From: Didymodactylos carnosus
Lineage: Eukaryota; Rotifera; Eurotatoria; Philodinida; Philodinidae
DNA length: 44,614 nucleotides
NCBI GenBank assembly: GCA_905250885.1
Contig: CAJNOQ010000635.1
Span: 1 to 44,614 of the forward strand
Reading direction: 5' to 3'
Positions 1 through 11,898 of this stretch are shown one piece after another. Made by a program: the position numbers and the translations under genes. Every line of letters begins with the position of its first letter. The stretch's first letter is position 1. Under the pieces are notes generated by a model. The model saw only the letters and a program-made list of their open reading frames with translations. It was not told the DNA's origin and did no database searches.

Positions 1-112
1 ATCCGTGAGCCACGCCAAAAAATGTCCTATACAAGTGCAAGTAAAGCTTAAACCTCGAGATTTCCACTACCAAACAATAAAAATATATTCATTTTGAAAA
101 ACGTATAACCAG

Positions 113-195
113 CAGAGATGGGATAGGTTCGTGTTTTTCGACAACCAAACCGAATCGAACCGAAACTTCCTCAAACCGAACCGTTCCCACCTCTG
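113..195. mobile_element. Short inverted-repeat element, hAT-like ends
   Basis: The left end reads CAGAGATGGGATAGGTTCG; the right end, read on the other strand, is CAGAGGTGGGAACGGTTCG, so the two 19-base ends match at all but three positions. The middle is made of CCGAACC / ACCGAAAC words. Ends beginning CAGAG are typical of non-autonomous hAT elements. Flanking 8-mers do not match well, so a target duplication is not supported and the class is inferred. Confidence 0.45.
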
Positions 196-1303
196 ATACT
201 TGCAAGCAACATTAATAACGTACTAGAGATCAGCAGACAAAACTGCATCGTCGCATCTCGATATCTTTTTGCGGTCGCGAGTTATTCGGAAATCAAGAAA
301 CTTAAAAAAAACGTCCTGAATTCGGGACACTGGTAAACAAAGGGTTAATTGACGTTTATAAAAAATTAAAGTTCACTCTTGGTATTGATTATATGGTGAA
401 TTTTTTAGCATGAATTTTTCCATTATTTCACTATAGAGATAAAAAATTATTATTTTAGGAAAAGGAAACTATCCAGGAAATTATCCGACTAAATGATCCG
501 CCAATCAAAACTGAACAAAGTCAAAATCGACTTCTTGGTTAAACATCCGCCCGGTTACCCACTGTAAGAGGGCACTTTGAGTACATTTGCCAAGATAAAG
601 CACTAAAATAAGTTTGAAGCATACCGACATTCTTTTCTCACAAACTAATTTCTATCAGATAATTCCACATGATAAATGTGAATGAATTTTACTAAAACAA
701 GGAACGTATTAAGAAAAACGAACCATTTATAAAAGGCTCGTATTTAATTGTTCAGTATTTTATTATGAGTATTCAGTAAATTTTTTATCACATGTTCAGT
801 AGTTCTTGTTCAGTGAAAAATTATTTTTTGCTCAGTAAATAATTCATGTTTTCAGCTCCAATTCCGGTTACTACAAATGAGAAAGAACGGCTCCGGTTCG
901 GTTTCCAAAATATCATGTGGAACCGAAACCGTTAATCATCAGACAGATATGAAAATTTGAAATATATTTTGAGAAATTTTCATTATTTCATTGTTAAGAT
1001 TAAATGGTTTTTCCACGGTTCACGCTCACCCTCACCCTCACCCACATCCTCACCCCGCACTCGAGCCTACAGCTACAGCCAAACTCCACACTCTCCACTC
1101 CATTCCACACACACAAATTATTAATTTACTGTGCAGATATGATAGTTACCAAACAGTTTGATTTATTTACTGATAATTTTGTACATAATACTGAGTAGAG
1201 CGTTTACATTAAAATACTGAGCATTTAATTTGTTCCCTTTATAAAACAGTGTCTGTAAGTGTGTGTCATCTCTTTTTCTTTATCTCTATTGATTGTGAGT
1301 TAG

Positions 1304-1373
1304 CAATGGTGGAGAAAAAATATATCTTCTCGGTGCAGCGAGAAGATATATTTATATTTTTTCTCTACCATTG
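1304..1373. repeat. 70-base hairpin (inverted repeat)
   Basis: The arm starting CAATGGTGGAGAAAAAAT is followed, after an eight-base loop, by its near-perfect reverse complement ending CTACCATTG. The right arm carries a six-base expansion of the A/T-rich centre. The size suits either a tiny MITE or a pre-miRNA-like fold. No target duplication is visible. Confidence 0.6.
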
Positions 1374-1877
1374 ACGCATCATTCGGGGCTGAGCCACAAG
1401 CACAATCGTATTGGCTTAAAATCACCATGAAGTACTACGACTCATTGCTTTTATCAGGCCAATAAAACGTCTTTGTTCAATATTCTTAATTTGAAACAAT
1501 TCTTCAAGATTTCTAAATTTTACGATAATTTATTAAAGTATTATATCCCTTTTACTTCGGAATCAAAATGCATAAGAGTTTCGAAATACACTTATTTGAT
1601 GCATAGTATTTTTCCTGTCAAAACTGCACTTATATATTGTACTTATCTATTTTCTCCTTGGCTTGTCGCACCATAGCAAGAGAGACCAGAAAATTAAACA
1701 ATTAATTAAAATTAGTTATATTTTTTGTTGTTTTTGAGTTGTTTATTTATTGTAGTTTTTAAGGGTCTACTTTGTTTATATTCTCCATCCATATGATTAA
1801 ACTAAATATCAGTATTTTTTTTACATTTTGTTATCTTTTTGTACCATGTTTCTTCGACTAAATATGGTGAATTAGTA

Positions 1878-3881
1878 ATGGAATCACAGTGGACAACATC
1901 TTCAACGTCGCTTACAGCAGCAGCATCAGCATCACGCGGTTTAAATCATGAAAAACCGACATTAAGTGTTGTAGGATTATTGTTAAAATCTGTCAGACAC
2001 CTTTGTTTATCAACATCTAAACTATGGACATTTCTCTTGTTGAATATTCGAAAATTGTTATTTTTATTTATAAGAATATGGGCATGTTTGTATGTATCAA
2101 TCAGAATGTCAAAGAAAAAAGTAGGTGGCTAATTTCACATAGAATTTTATTTTATTTTTTTCTTAAGTATAAGAAGGGGAAGAAATACACGGATTTTACT
2201 GAATTTTTTAAGTGTGCCGTATCTGAGAGTGATAGTTAGCTCTTCGTCCTCAGTTTTAGTTTTCCTTATTTGAATTAACTTCTGCTTTCCATTTCAGTTG
2301 ATCCATTTTCAAGAAGTCAAATACTACAACTGTCCATTATCTCCATTGTCCACTCATAGGCTTCGTAAGTAAATAAATGACTTCATCTTATGATTATTAT
2401 TTTTCATTTGCAATTTCTAGATTTTTTACCAAAAAAAATTCTCGTCTTAGACTTAGATGAAACGTTAATTCATTCACATCATGATGGACTTAGTAGAGTA
2501 GTTACAGTAAAACCTACGGGTCTGCCTGATTTTATTATACGAGTGAGTCTAAATTCACTGATCTTAGAATTTTTCTGGTTATTTTTATTCTAATTAGGTT
2601 GAAATTGAGAGACATCCAGTACGATTTTTTGTCTATAAAAGGCCACATGTCGATTATTTCCTAGAAATTGTAAGTCAACATTTTTCTTTGTGTTTTTTTC
2701 TATCATATGAGATCGTGAGAATTGTTGTCACAACACACACTCATTACAATGCAAAACTGCGTCGCATTAAATTTTCTTATGGCAATAATCACCGTAACAC
2801 CACCATATGAACTTTAATTTTCTTTTTATAAAATTGAGCACTGAAACAAGTCGATGAGAAAAACAAAAAACTTATCTTTTCTTTATTTAACTTATCCTTG
2901 TTGTTGTTTTTTAATATGTCTAGGTGAGTAAATGGTATGAACTAGTCGTGTTTACAGCATCGATGGAAATTTATGGTGCTGCTGTCGCCGATAAATTAGA
3001 TAATAATAAGAATATACTGAATAGAAGATATTATAGACAGGTAACTGAACTTTCATGAAGTCGAAGTGCCTTCTGTGAAAAGTACGCTGAGAATCTATAG
3101 TGTGAGACGGCATGATTTGGTGATCATATTTCGTCACACACTTCAGACGTACTACGTTCAAACATCGGTACCGTCTAGTTGTGGACTAATCTTGGGCGAG
3201 TTAGATATGTCTTAGTGCCTTGGATCATCCACTCCACTGCATACTCACTAAGTTGTGACCTACAATACAGTTCTTCTGGTCGGTCTTCGAGACTTTTCAG
3301 AGAGCTAGCACGCGATTAATGTGTATTGGGCGAAAGAGCTCTGTGTTTTTAGGCTAGCCTTTGGTCAGAGCTACAGTTTATGACTAGTAACGATGTGGAT
3401 GATCATGTCAAAAGCTTGTCGACTCTTCGAAAGATACCGGGTTATTAAAGACTCTGACTACAAGGTGGGGTATTCTTTCTTATTCTCTACTGAATGAAGT
3501 GTATTCACAATTTGCATAATCAAAACTGTGCAGCTAACTATGAATTTTTTTTTGTTTTTCTCTGTTTAGCATTGTACACTAGAATTCGGGGCATATTCAA
3601 AAGATCTAGCAGCCATTAATGATGATTTATCTCGGATATTTATTTTGGATAATTCACCAATTGCTTATCGATCATATCCATCAAATGCCATACCAATTAA
3701 ATCTTGGTTTTTTGATCCAACTGATACTTGTTTACTAAGTCTGTTACCATTTCTAGATGCATTAAGATTTTGTCGTGATGTTCGATCTGTTTTGGGTATG
3801 AATTTACATTTACATCAAAATTTATTAACAAGCACAGCCAATTCTTTAACAACACAAGTTTTACCATCATCGACACATTAA
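1878..3881 (+). CDS. CTDNEP1: CTD nuclear envelope phosphatase 1 (Dullard)-like
   Basis: HAD-superfamily serine/threonine phosphatase. In other animals it sits in the nuclear envelope/ER with a regulatory partner (CNEP1R1) and dephosphorylates lipin to control membrane lipid synthesis. Exons 1878-2120, 2298-2364, 2421-2542, 2598-2669, 2924-3040 and 3570-3881 join in frame to 310 residues; every junction is GT-AG. The catalytic DLDET motif (nucleophile D114, D116) is followed by LIHSHHDG, then [19 protein letters not shown], and ILDNSP plus [10 protein letters not shown] for the distal acids. A hydrophobic stretch at about residues 50-75 is the membrane anchor. The protein is longer than the roughly 244-residue vertebrate form because of a Ser/Ala-rich N-terminus and a short C-terminal tail. 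The start is the first ATG after a TTAG acceptor-like site. Intron 5 (3041-3569) is unusually long and less AT-rich. AATAAA lies at 4105-4110. Confidence 0.95.
3041..3569 (+). other. Long intron 5 of CTDNEP1-like gene
   Basis: At 529 bases this intron is several times longer than the gene's 55-177-base introns, and its middle (about 3050-3480) is visibly less AT-rich than the flanks. No reading frame or terminal repeat could be recognised. It may be an old insertion. Confidence 0.4.
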
Positions 3882-4667
3882 GAAGGAACGACTTGCTCAA
3901 CTCGGTGGATTATTGTTTTGTTTCTTTTCTTATATATGTAAAATATTTTTTTGTTTTTGACACTGCTGTTATGTTTATTCTCTCATTCTGTTTGCTTAAT
4001 TCACGTATACACGGATTGTATCAATTTATTTGATATATTTACAATTATCCCGGTTATATTATTATTATATTCTGTTACGTTAGTATTTGTTGAAAAGAAA
4101 AAGAAATAAACAAAAATACAACACTGAAAGATGATTAGTGATATATCTATTTGTGAGAGAAAATGTGCAAGTCGCAATGCTATTCTCTGCACAGATGCGT
4201 TTATAAACCAGAAATAGTATGGAGAATAGCCACTGAATCTCCTTAAATGTAGCACAGCACACAGTATTCATTTTAAAATCAATGTGTCTTTTCTTCTATT
4301 GTCTTCCAAATTACAACAATGGATGTATAAAAAGAAAAGGATTTAGAACAGTTATTTTTATGAACATAATTATGTTTACCTCTTTAATCTCTTGAATGCC
4401 CTAAGGCATCCATAGATGACATAAGAGAAATTTTATATGTTGCATATGCTTTTTCATTTTATCGATTTAACAAAAGAAAACCGCCAGAAGAACACGTGCC
4501 ACGAAAACAACAGAACATAAAGAGAGATATTTAACTGTTTTTTACATACGCATGCCTTTAGACGCGTAAGAGGACAAATAATGGTATTCAAGAGGTTAGG
4601 ATATGTTAGTAGATGTCCAGTTTCCGTTGTTTCGTTTTAACAACTAGACTATTCAATTTTAGAAACA
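3882..4667. other. Spacer between CTDNEP1-like and SDR genes
   Basis: 3' flank of the phosphatase gene, with a poly(A) signal AATAAA at 4105-4110, then AT-rich sequence without a supportable gene. The last bases form the presumed 5' flank of the dehydrogenase. Confidence 0.6.
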
Positions 4668-5736
4668 ATGTTCATGATTTTTTTTTTAATAGTTGTACTT
4701 TATATCGTCTGGACGATATATAAATATCTTTTTCGTGCCACTTGGGTGAATCCAAGTGGAAAATATGTACTGATTTCTGGATGTGATAGTGGTTTTGGTT
4801 TTGGTTCAGCAGTAGAATTAGATCGACAAGGCTATAGTATTTTTGCTGGAGTCTATACAAACGAAGGCAAAAAGCTTTTAAGCGAAAAATTATCATCGAA
4901 AGCAACCGTTTTCAAATTAGATATCACCAACCAACAAGATATTGAAAACTGTTTAGAATTAGTTAAGCGTAAAACAATCAATTTACATGCACTGATAAAT
5001 AATGCTGGTATTGGAAAAGGCGGTTTGATCGACTGGACGTCAATGTCCACATATCGTGAAGTAATGGATGTAAATTTTTTTAGTCATGTAGCGATGACAA
5101 AAACATTTCTCCCATTATTATGTCAACAAGCAGATAGTCGTGTTATTAATTTATGTTCAATGTGTGGATATTTTTCAGCACCTGGTCTTTCAGCCTATTC
5201 AGCATGCGCTGATTCGAATATTACATTACCACTCTACTACATAAATCTTTATTTCACTTTAAATAAAAGTTATAGATGAATAGTTCTTAAGTAAATATGC
5301 TTTAGAATCATTTTCAGACTGTTTACGACGCGAAATGTTTGTGTTTGATTTGAAAGTGAGTATCATTGAACCTGGCTTTATGAAAACACCAATTATCGAA
5401 GGACATTTGCAAGAACAAGAAAAACTGTGGCAAAATTTATCGATAGAAATAAAAGAACGATGGGGCGAATCCTATGCGAAAAACTCAATTATACCACAAG
5501 CAGAAAATTTTTTTGTAAAATATGCTGAAAATCCGAGCAAAGTTATAAGAGTCATTCAACATGCTGTATCAAGTAGAAAGCCGATGATTCGTTATCGTCC
5601 CGGTTGGCAATCGTCATTTCTAGTTTTTGCATTAGAATTTTTAATACCGACACGGCTAACAGATTTTATTTTACAATTAATATATTTTTCTGGTGAAAGA
5701 CCAGCTGCTGTTAACCGACAATTAGCTAAAGACTGA
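4668..5736 (+). CDS. Short-chain dehydrogenase, SDR9C-type (retinol/17-beta-hydroxysteroid class)
   Basis: NAD(P)-dependent oxidoreductase, membrane-anchored by an N-terminal hydrophobic segment (residues 2-23). The nucleotide-binding motif is SGCDSGFG (37-44), followed by NNAG (111-114), catalytic S164 and Y177. The second part (5290-5736) starts with the missing catalytic Lys context SKYALESFSD, then IIEPGFMKTP and RYRPGW, as in RDH16/HSD17B6 relatives. Residues 1-179 (4668-5204) plus 148 residues give 327, normal for the family. The 85 bases between (5205-5289) break the frame and include an in-frame stop (5277-5279). They have no GT donor that restores the YSASK motif, so the intron is non-canonical, the donor is mutated, or this copy is broken. 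The start ATG lies six bases after a CAATTTTAG acceptor-like site. AATAAA at 5764-5769. The exact substrate cannot be read from the sequence. Confidence 0.85.
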
Positions 5737-7830
5737 ATTTAATTATCAGTTTTGTTTTTGCAAAATAAACCATATTACTTATAAACAGTAATTTTAATGT
5801 AACTATCAATAATATTATTTACTATTTTTATAGAAAAATATAAATCTGTCCTTCAAAAATCCATCATGGTTACAGTTTCAAAGCCTTTTTTGTAATATTT
5901 CATTGATAATTAATCACAGAGCCAGATTTTAGAGTATGTCAAGTTACCTAAGTGGGGAGATTTTCCTGACCAATGAACAAGTTTTCGTTGAGATACAAAA
6001 GTTTTACTGTGCAAAAAAGCCGAAATATTCAGTTTGCGTGCTGGATTCGAAATCAAAATTTTTTAACTACTTAATAATTTAAACAAGAATGTTTTTGCTC
6101 TAATATTGTTTGTTTCTCATAAAATTCATCCTCTTTACTTGATATTGTTGAGTAATACATCTTTAGAAACGGTGTTACACGTTTGACATATTATATGTCC
6201 GATCGCACTCAGTCTCTTTGCTACCGATCCACTATTTTTTTGTAGCAGTTGAATGACTAGAATTCTGAAAGTGTAGAAGTTTTGTTTGTATATCAAATGT
6301 AAGGGCTAGAGAATTAAACACTGAACAATATGAATTTTCTGGAATTGTTTGGAATTAGTTAAAATTTTCAGAATTTTGCTGTTTTCGATAGTTCTAGCTC
6401 TTAGTAAAATACGGTTTCACATTGAATACTCATGCTTCTCCACTTCCTCACCCAAATAAGCAATTAAACTTAATTTTTTCATGATTTTCTTTTGTGAATT
6501 GAAGATTCAGCAGAAAGATTACAGTTCTTTTTAAAACTTTTTCGTTCGTTGTGTGATTAAAACGATATTGAGCTGTAGCTATGTTTCTTAAGCGAACAAT
6601 GCAAACTGATGAAAAATGACAAAAATTTATTTATCTTACTATCAAAAATACTAAACTAATTGTTTCGTAGAGGGCAGCATGTATTAGAACACAATAAGAT
6701 GTATGATGTGCATTATATATGCGGCTACCAGAAAGCTTTTTATTTTTGCGAATTATCACATTTTGTTTTTTAAGTTATAAATATCAGCAAATGGATGAGA
6801 AACCGAGAAAACAGAGATTTTTTTCTAGAATATCAGCTGTATTTATCTATAATGATGTCAACTTCTCATCTAGTACTAACATAGATTGTGAGAGGCTAAT
6901 TGTCTCACATACTGAGTTCTAGAAAAATAATAATAATAAGATTATGGATGAATTGTTGGGAAGCACTCACTGTAACTGACGATGATGATATTTTATACAT
7001 GAAAAAAAACTTGATGATGTCGCTAAAAAAATATCTAATCGTAAGTTAAATTACACACCTGTTAACGTTGTTTATTAACAGATTTTGATGTATTACAATT
7101 TCAATCCTTATCGTTCCTCCACATACTGTAGCTATACATTCTTGAAAAGTTTTTTGAACTATATATCAGTTACAATTTGTTCTTTGTTTATTGATACCAT
7201 CTTTGACACAATGCACAACTTGTTTATTGGTTATTGAACAAACTATACATTAGATTTTTTTAAGGATTTAATTTCTTCCATATATAGTTGTGATAACATG
7301 TAAATTGATGATGTAATATCGAGAGCATACAGTAACAAAACTGTTACTAATATCGTCTATTTTTATACAAAAAAGAATCTAATCGAAACAAATTTTTTGT
7401 CCATTTTTCTCTCTGACCATATACCTAGACAGATTATTTAAATGTCTAGTATACTCACAATGAAAAAGAAAAAAAAATGAATAAATGAATAATGATGATT
7501 ATGTGTGATGCTTTCCCTCTCTTTTTTTCCGTACAATGAACACTATATAATGAATATATGTACAATATTTGTTCTGTTTTAACACTCCCACCTCAAAAAA
7601 AGTATTGTATACCTGTACACATAGCTCTTTATCTCATTCATCCCTTCTATTCTTTCATCAACATTCAATTAGGCATGTCCACATAATATAAAAATCATAA
7701 AGAAAAACGTGGTATGATAGATCATACACATACATATTCTTTTGTCATCTGATTATTTGTCCTGTGTATACTATAAGACAAAAGAAAGAACGTATTCTGT
7801 TATATTAAAAATCAAAATTATGGTTGAAAA
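5737..7830. other. 2.1 kb spacer
   Basis: AT-rich sequence with the 3' end of the dehydrogenase (AATAAA at 5764-5769) and presumably the promoter of the CCDC50-like gene. I see no coding frame with family resemblance, no RNA gene and no clear repeat. Confidence 0.5.
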
Positions 7831-7834
7831 ATGA
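7820..7834 (+). promoter_or_regulatory. Tiny upstream ORF overlapping the CCDC50-like start
   Basis: An ATG at 7820 opens a four-codon frame whose TGA (7832-7834) overlaps the main ATG (7831-7833) as ATGA. If this stretch is in the mature 5' UTR it would affect initiation, for example by termination-reinitiation. Whether it is transcribed is not known. Confidence 0.3.
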
Positions 7835-10800
7835 AAAATCAAATCGGAGAAACTGATAATCAATCTTCAGCTGTAGAAGCCTCTGAGAAAATCAGTCAAC
7901 AACCGAACAAGGGACGGGTGAAACAAAGTATGTATTATACAATCTCCTACGAATGTATATATTTATTTTAGTTCTGCACATATTTGCATAAAGAACAAAG
8001 TCTATTAGATATATACTCGATTACATAACGGTATCCTTCTGATCAGGATATATCTTTTATCTTACAAGATCAAAATAAAATCAGTCTTACTTTTAGTTGG
8101 TTGATTGATTGGTTGTTCGTAAGCTTCAATGTAGAAAGATGCATCGAACACTTAATAAACTGCGAGTGTATGTGAGGAAAAATCTGATAAACTCTATTAA
8201 AAATATTGTATCTTTATACTTGAGAATCATGCCACACAGTCGTATAGAGTAAAGTGTTGAATTGGAGCCAAAAACGAATTTGCCTAACTTGTGATTTCAC
8301 AGTATCTCAGGGAGTTTTGAACCGATTCTCACGAAAATGGGAAGGTTTGTAGATAAGAATCTTAGCTATTTAATGATTTAAGAACTATTGAAAAACGCCC
8401 AGAGAAAACGAATCCCAGAGAACTATACCAAGAAGCGTGTGTTTTCGGTTAGCTAAGAGTTTGTTTTCGGAATCGTACAGCGAAATGCGTGCCTAAATAG
8501 TACCATCTAGTTGAAATTCATGGAGTTTTCAATGTTTGCGTAAAATCTATTTTCCATAATATTTCAAAGGATATTGTAGGAAATAGTTTACCACTCAATT
8601 GACTAAACTGTTCTGTATGTAATGAATCGATTTCGAGATTTATGCGACAAAGAATGGTAATATTATAGGCTCACAGTAATAGAAGCATATGTCTTATCTG
8701 TAGAAACGTCTACTGCATCGATAGTAGGGTTTAATTCTATAGTTGTGAAGTAGTCAATGGTACTATGTCATAAAATCTCAGGTTTTGAAAGACCAGGTCA
8801 CCAAATCCGTTACCGATAATCAACTGCTTCAGCGCGCACAACCTTTACTATAATCTGTGCGTGCCATACACGAGGTGCGTGTTTCTCTTAAGCAATGCTA
8901 ATAAATCTTCAGTCGGTGGAACGGACGACTTAGATTTTCTATAAAAACTGACAAAAGTTGCATAAAAAAGTAAGAATTGTATCAGTTCAAATTAAAGTCA
9001 TAACTTAAACAAAAGTCTGAAAAAGCTGAATAATAGGTGTTATCCTATTGAAACCACTGTTGAGTGTAAAGTTTTTATAGTTATAAATAGTCTTAACTTT
9101 GAACTACGATTAAAGTTATAAATAAGGTTAAATATTTTAGTTTTAGCAACCTCGTGACATGACAAAACTTATCTCACTTGATTAAAAAAATTGTTTCCTA
9201 GGGAGGGCAGAAAGATCTTTAATCTTCTATTTGTGATTATGAAATTAAAGTTACACCTCTCAACTTCCATGCTCACTTTCACTCCACCGGAGTCCGACAA
9301 AAAATCGAGAAATCTATTAGGTAGACTAGCTGACGGTATAATAAATCTGTTAGTCAAGTTTCTTATTAAAATTCAGTTCAGTTCTACTCTTCTACTTCGA
9401 TCTTTTTGAATCAACATTGTGTGTACTCAAACTGAAATTTTGCCGATCCCTTCTAATTAAACTATTTATAACTACTTTAACCCTAATTATAACTTTTAAC
9501 CTTTAGAAAATAGTTTTAAACTCTTCAGTGCTTTCTACGCATAGGTCGTTCTATCTGTCGTACGGGTGGTAGAAGCAACACATCATTGAGACACTTGATA
9601 GACCAGAGCTGTAATCGGTTAGAGGTTTTCTAACCGGTCCGAACGATTTCCAGACCAGTTGATAATCTTTCCTGACCACTAAGAAATCCGTGGAAAAACG
9701 ACCGGTTAAAACCTTCTTCTTGGAAAAACAGCGCAAAATCCATTACAACAACAGCGATAGATTGCAAGAAATTTCTCTATAAACTTTTTTTTTTGTTCTT
9801 AAGGTCATCCTCCCGATCAGAAACACAAATTCTTTTATCAAAAGTCGATATTGAGCTAAACACATCATTAGATAGCCCATGGTGTCTACTAATAGTCACA
9901 ATTCATAGCTGTCTGGTCTTCATCGAAGGTTTTTGGAAAAGTTCCGAAAGCCTTAAAAAACTGACTTTTCGAAAAATCTCATCTTCTGATAAAAAACAAA
10001 TCCAAAAATATCTTCAATGACACAAGGATGTATAGCGAACATTTTTGATCAAAAAAAGACATCGCCCAGCTCCGGATGTTTTTCTAATTAGAAGTAACGA
10101 GAGTCGCTAGAAGCCCTAAAATACGTATCAGACGTCAGCGCCACCATATCTCGATAGACACGTTGACCTTGACAGCGTTTCGTAGCTGCAAGATTTCTCG
10201 GTAACGAAACGTCGTGAAGAGCTTGGAAAGGTCTTAAATTGAGGTGAAGACTCAGTGTTATAGCTTAATACAGCCGGATTTTTAATTTTCAGTTTACTTT
10301 TTGAGATAAATAAAGTTTTTCGAAAAGTTAGCCGTAACTTTTTCCAACTTTTTAAAGAAAACTTTTAGAAAAAATAAAAAATAAATTTCAAAAATTCGGC
10401 AGTTATAGCGACAAGTCTTGACTATATTTTGACACCATACCGAAGTCTATATCATTAGAATTGGAGACGAAATCTTTGCCGCACAGACACCTACTTTTGA
10501 CCCTTATGTTTAAGATAATTCTTGGAAAACTCAACATTTTGAGCTGAAACTTTTCGTCTCATCTCTCTAAGGTAAAATACACATTCTTCGAAAATTTTAT
10601 CAAGATTGAAAAATATTTTCAGTCTCAATCGATAAAAAACCGGCTGACTGAGTTTTTCAATTGGTCCAGTTCCAATTCTGTAGCAGACAGAATGAGGTGA
10701 GTCCCCAGGTCGAATTCGCCCGATCGGACCCTTTTAAATCCGGTGATTTCCAGAGATCGAGCGTCCAATCGGATCCGGAGATCGGAATCTGCTCAATTCC

Positions 10801-11898
10801 TTCGCGTTCCGATATTTGATTCCTGAAGGATCCGGAGATCAGATCCGATAATTTCCGGTGACCCAAAATTGACGGATCCTGTGATGTGCACTTTATTCTT
10901 TTTCTTTCTTTCCTGTGCGCTTGATACATTCACCGTTTTATTTGACGACAGGAGCACTTTAAATACGACACTACAGAAAATGAAAAATAAGAAGTTGTTC
11001 TTCTCAAATTCTTAACAGTGTGAGTCATCGCTCACACTGTTCAACGGACGTACACGTTCCAGCTAGTCGGTCCTTCCACTCTCAAATGAATAGAGAGAAA
11101 AACCATTAGAAAGTGAAAGAAAAAGTTCAAGGCTATTTTTAGCCTTAAAACACCGGAAAACTGATCATATTCGGTCAGATCGAGCGAAATCCGATGTCTC
11201 AAACTCGAAGGATAAGGTCAGATCTTTTCTGAAGTATTTCTTAAGTATTTGATAATACTTAGCTACTTTTCTTCTTTAGTATGTGAGCAATTTTTAATCG
11301 GATCCGATCATGATATGGCCTATCGTTTACAACAAGATGAATGTATGTTTATGAGCCACTTAACAGATGAATGATAATGTATCATATTTTTTTCCTTATT
11401 TCTAGTCTCTGTCCACTTTGATCGTAATCGTAATCAACGGCGTGATTGTCGACTTGGTGTCTCTGCTGCCAAAGAAGTACAACAAGAGGAGGAAAAAGCA
11501 CATGTGGCAAAACAATTTGATTTCTATAAAGAAAAGCAGATAATGTAAAGGTTTGATAACTACAGACATGCATAGTTAAACTTATTTCAATTTTAGAGAA
11601 GAGAATGATGCTGAATATGCAAAATGTTTACAAAATGAACTGATGAAAGGACCTGTTATGAACACTTTATTAGAGAATGATGTTCATCCCAATTTAATAC
11701 GACAGGTACGTGTATTATCAAAAACTTGTCTGTAAAACTCATTAAATAGTAATTGTTATATTGTAGAATTCTAACGAAAAATTATATGAAAGTATAAACG
11801 AAGATCATAGTATAATCACTGATGAACAATTAGCTCGACTATTGCAAGAAGAAGAGTTCGCTTTAAGTAAAACTAATTATAAATATACATCGGTATAG
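7831..11898 (+). CDS. CCDC50: CCDC50 (Ymer)-like ubiquitin-binding coiled-coil protein
   Basis: CCDC50 is a cytoplasmic adaptor that binds ubiquitin chains and tempers EGF-receptor and NF-kB/innate signalling in vertebrates. Exons 7831-7927, 11280-11342, 11406-11544, 11597-11705 and 11767-11898 join in frame to 179 residues. The conserved N-terminal block runs from about residue 30 (VKQICEQF, then MAYRLQQDEF, FDRNRNQRR, and an Ala/Glu/Gln-rich helix) and matches the family's VKEVCRDF...LQ...RNR pattern. A motif at residues 155-166 (DEQLARLLQEEE) resembles the family's second MIU ubiquitin-binding helix; an earlier AEYAKCLQNE helix resembles the first. It is much shorter than the vertebrate protein, keeping only the conserved N-terminal domain and MIU segments. 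The 3352-base first intron is its oddest feature. AATAAA at 12017-12022. Confidence 0.85.
10690..10880. repeat. GC-richer segment with repeated GGATCCGGAGATC words
   Basis: The word CGGATCCGGAGATC occurs near 10770 and again near 10828 (as AGGATCCGGAGATC), with several nearby GATCGG, GATCCG and TTCCGGTGA variants, including shorter echoes at about 11160-11230. The local base composition contrasts with the AT-rich surroundings. The origin is unknown. Confidence 0.4.
11014..11041. repeat. Perfect 11-base stem hairpin
   Basis: AACAGTGTGAG (11014-11024) and CTCACACTGTT (11031-11041) are exact reverse complements separated by six bases, inside the CCDC50-like intron 1. It could be the footprint of an element end, or chance. 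Confidence 0.5.

Larger units (their letters stand above)
1..1877. other. Spacer upstream of CTDNEP1-like gene
   Basis: No gene seen. The short open frames here have no family resemblance. It holds a small terminal-inverted-repeat element (113-195), an irregular cluster of TTCAGTA-like words around 750-860, a second GGTTCGG / CCGAACC inverted motif around 893-932, a short run of CACCCT units near 1022-1060, and a hairpin at 1304-1373. Confidence 0.6.
7928..11279 (+). other. 3.35 kb first intron of the CCDC50-like gene, repeat-bearing
   Basis: Starts GTATGT and ends CTTTAG. It contains no recognisable gene. A diffuse inverted theme of GTTATAAATAG words flanks 9080-9490. ACCGGTTA-like words cluster at 9600-9715, and the segment 10690-10880 is GC-richer with repeated GGATCCGGAGATC words. 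A perfect hairpin lies at 11014-11041. Composition changes along the intron suggest several stacked old insertions. Confidence 0.5.

Noticed and set aside
1022..1060. CACCCT-rich run as an internal telomeric repeat
   Set aside because: Units are irregular and only one CCCACA word, the complement of a TGTGGG-type repeat, is present.
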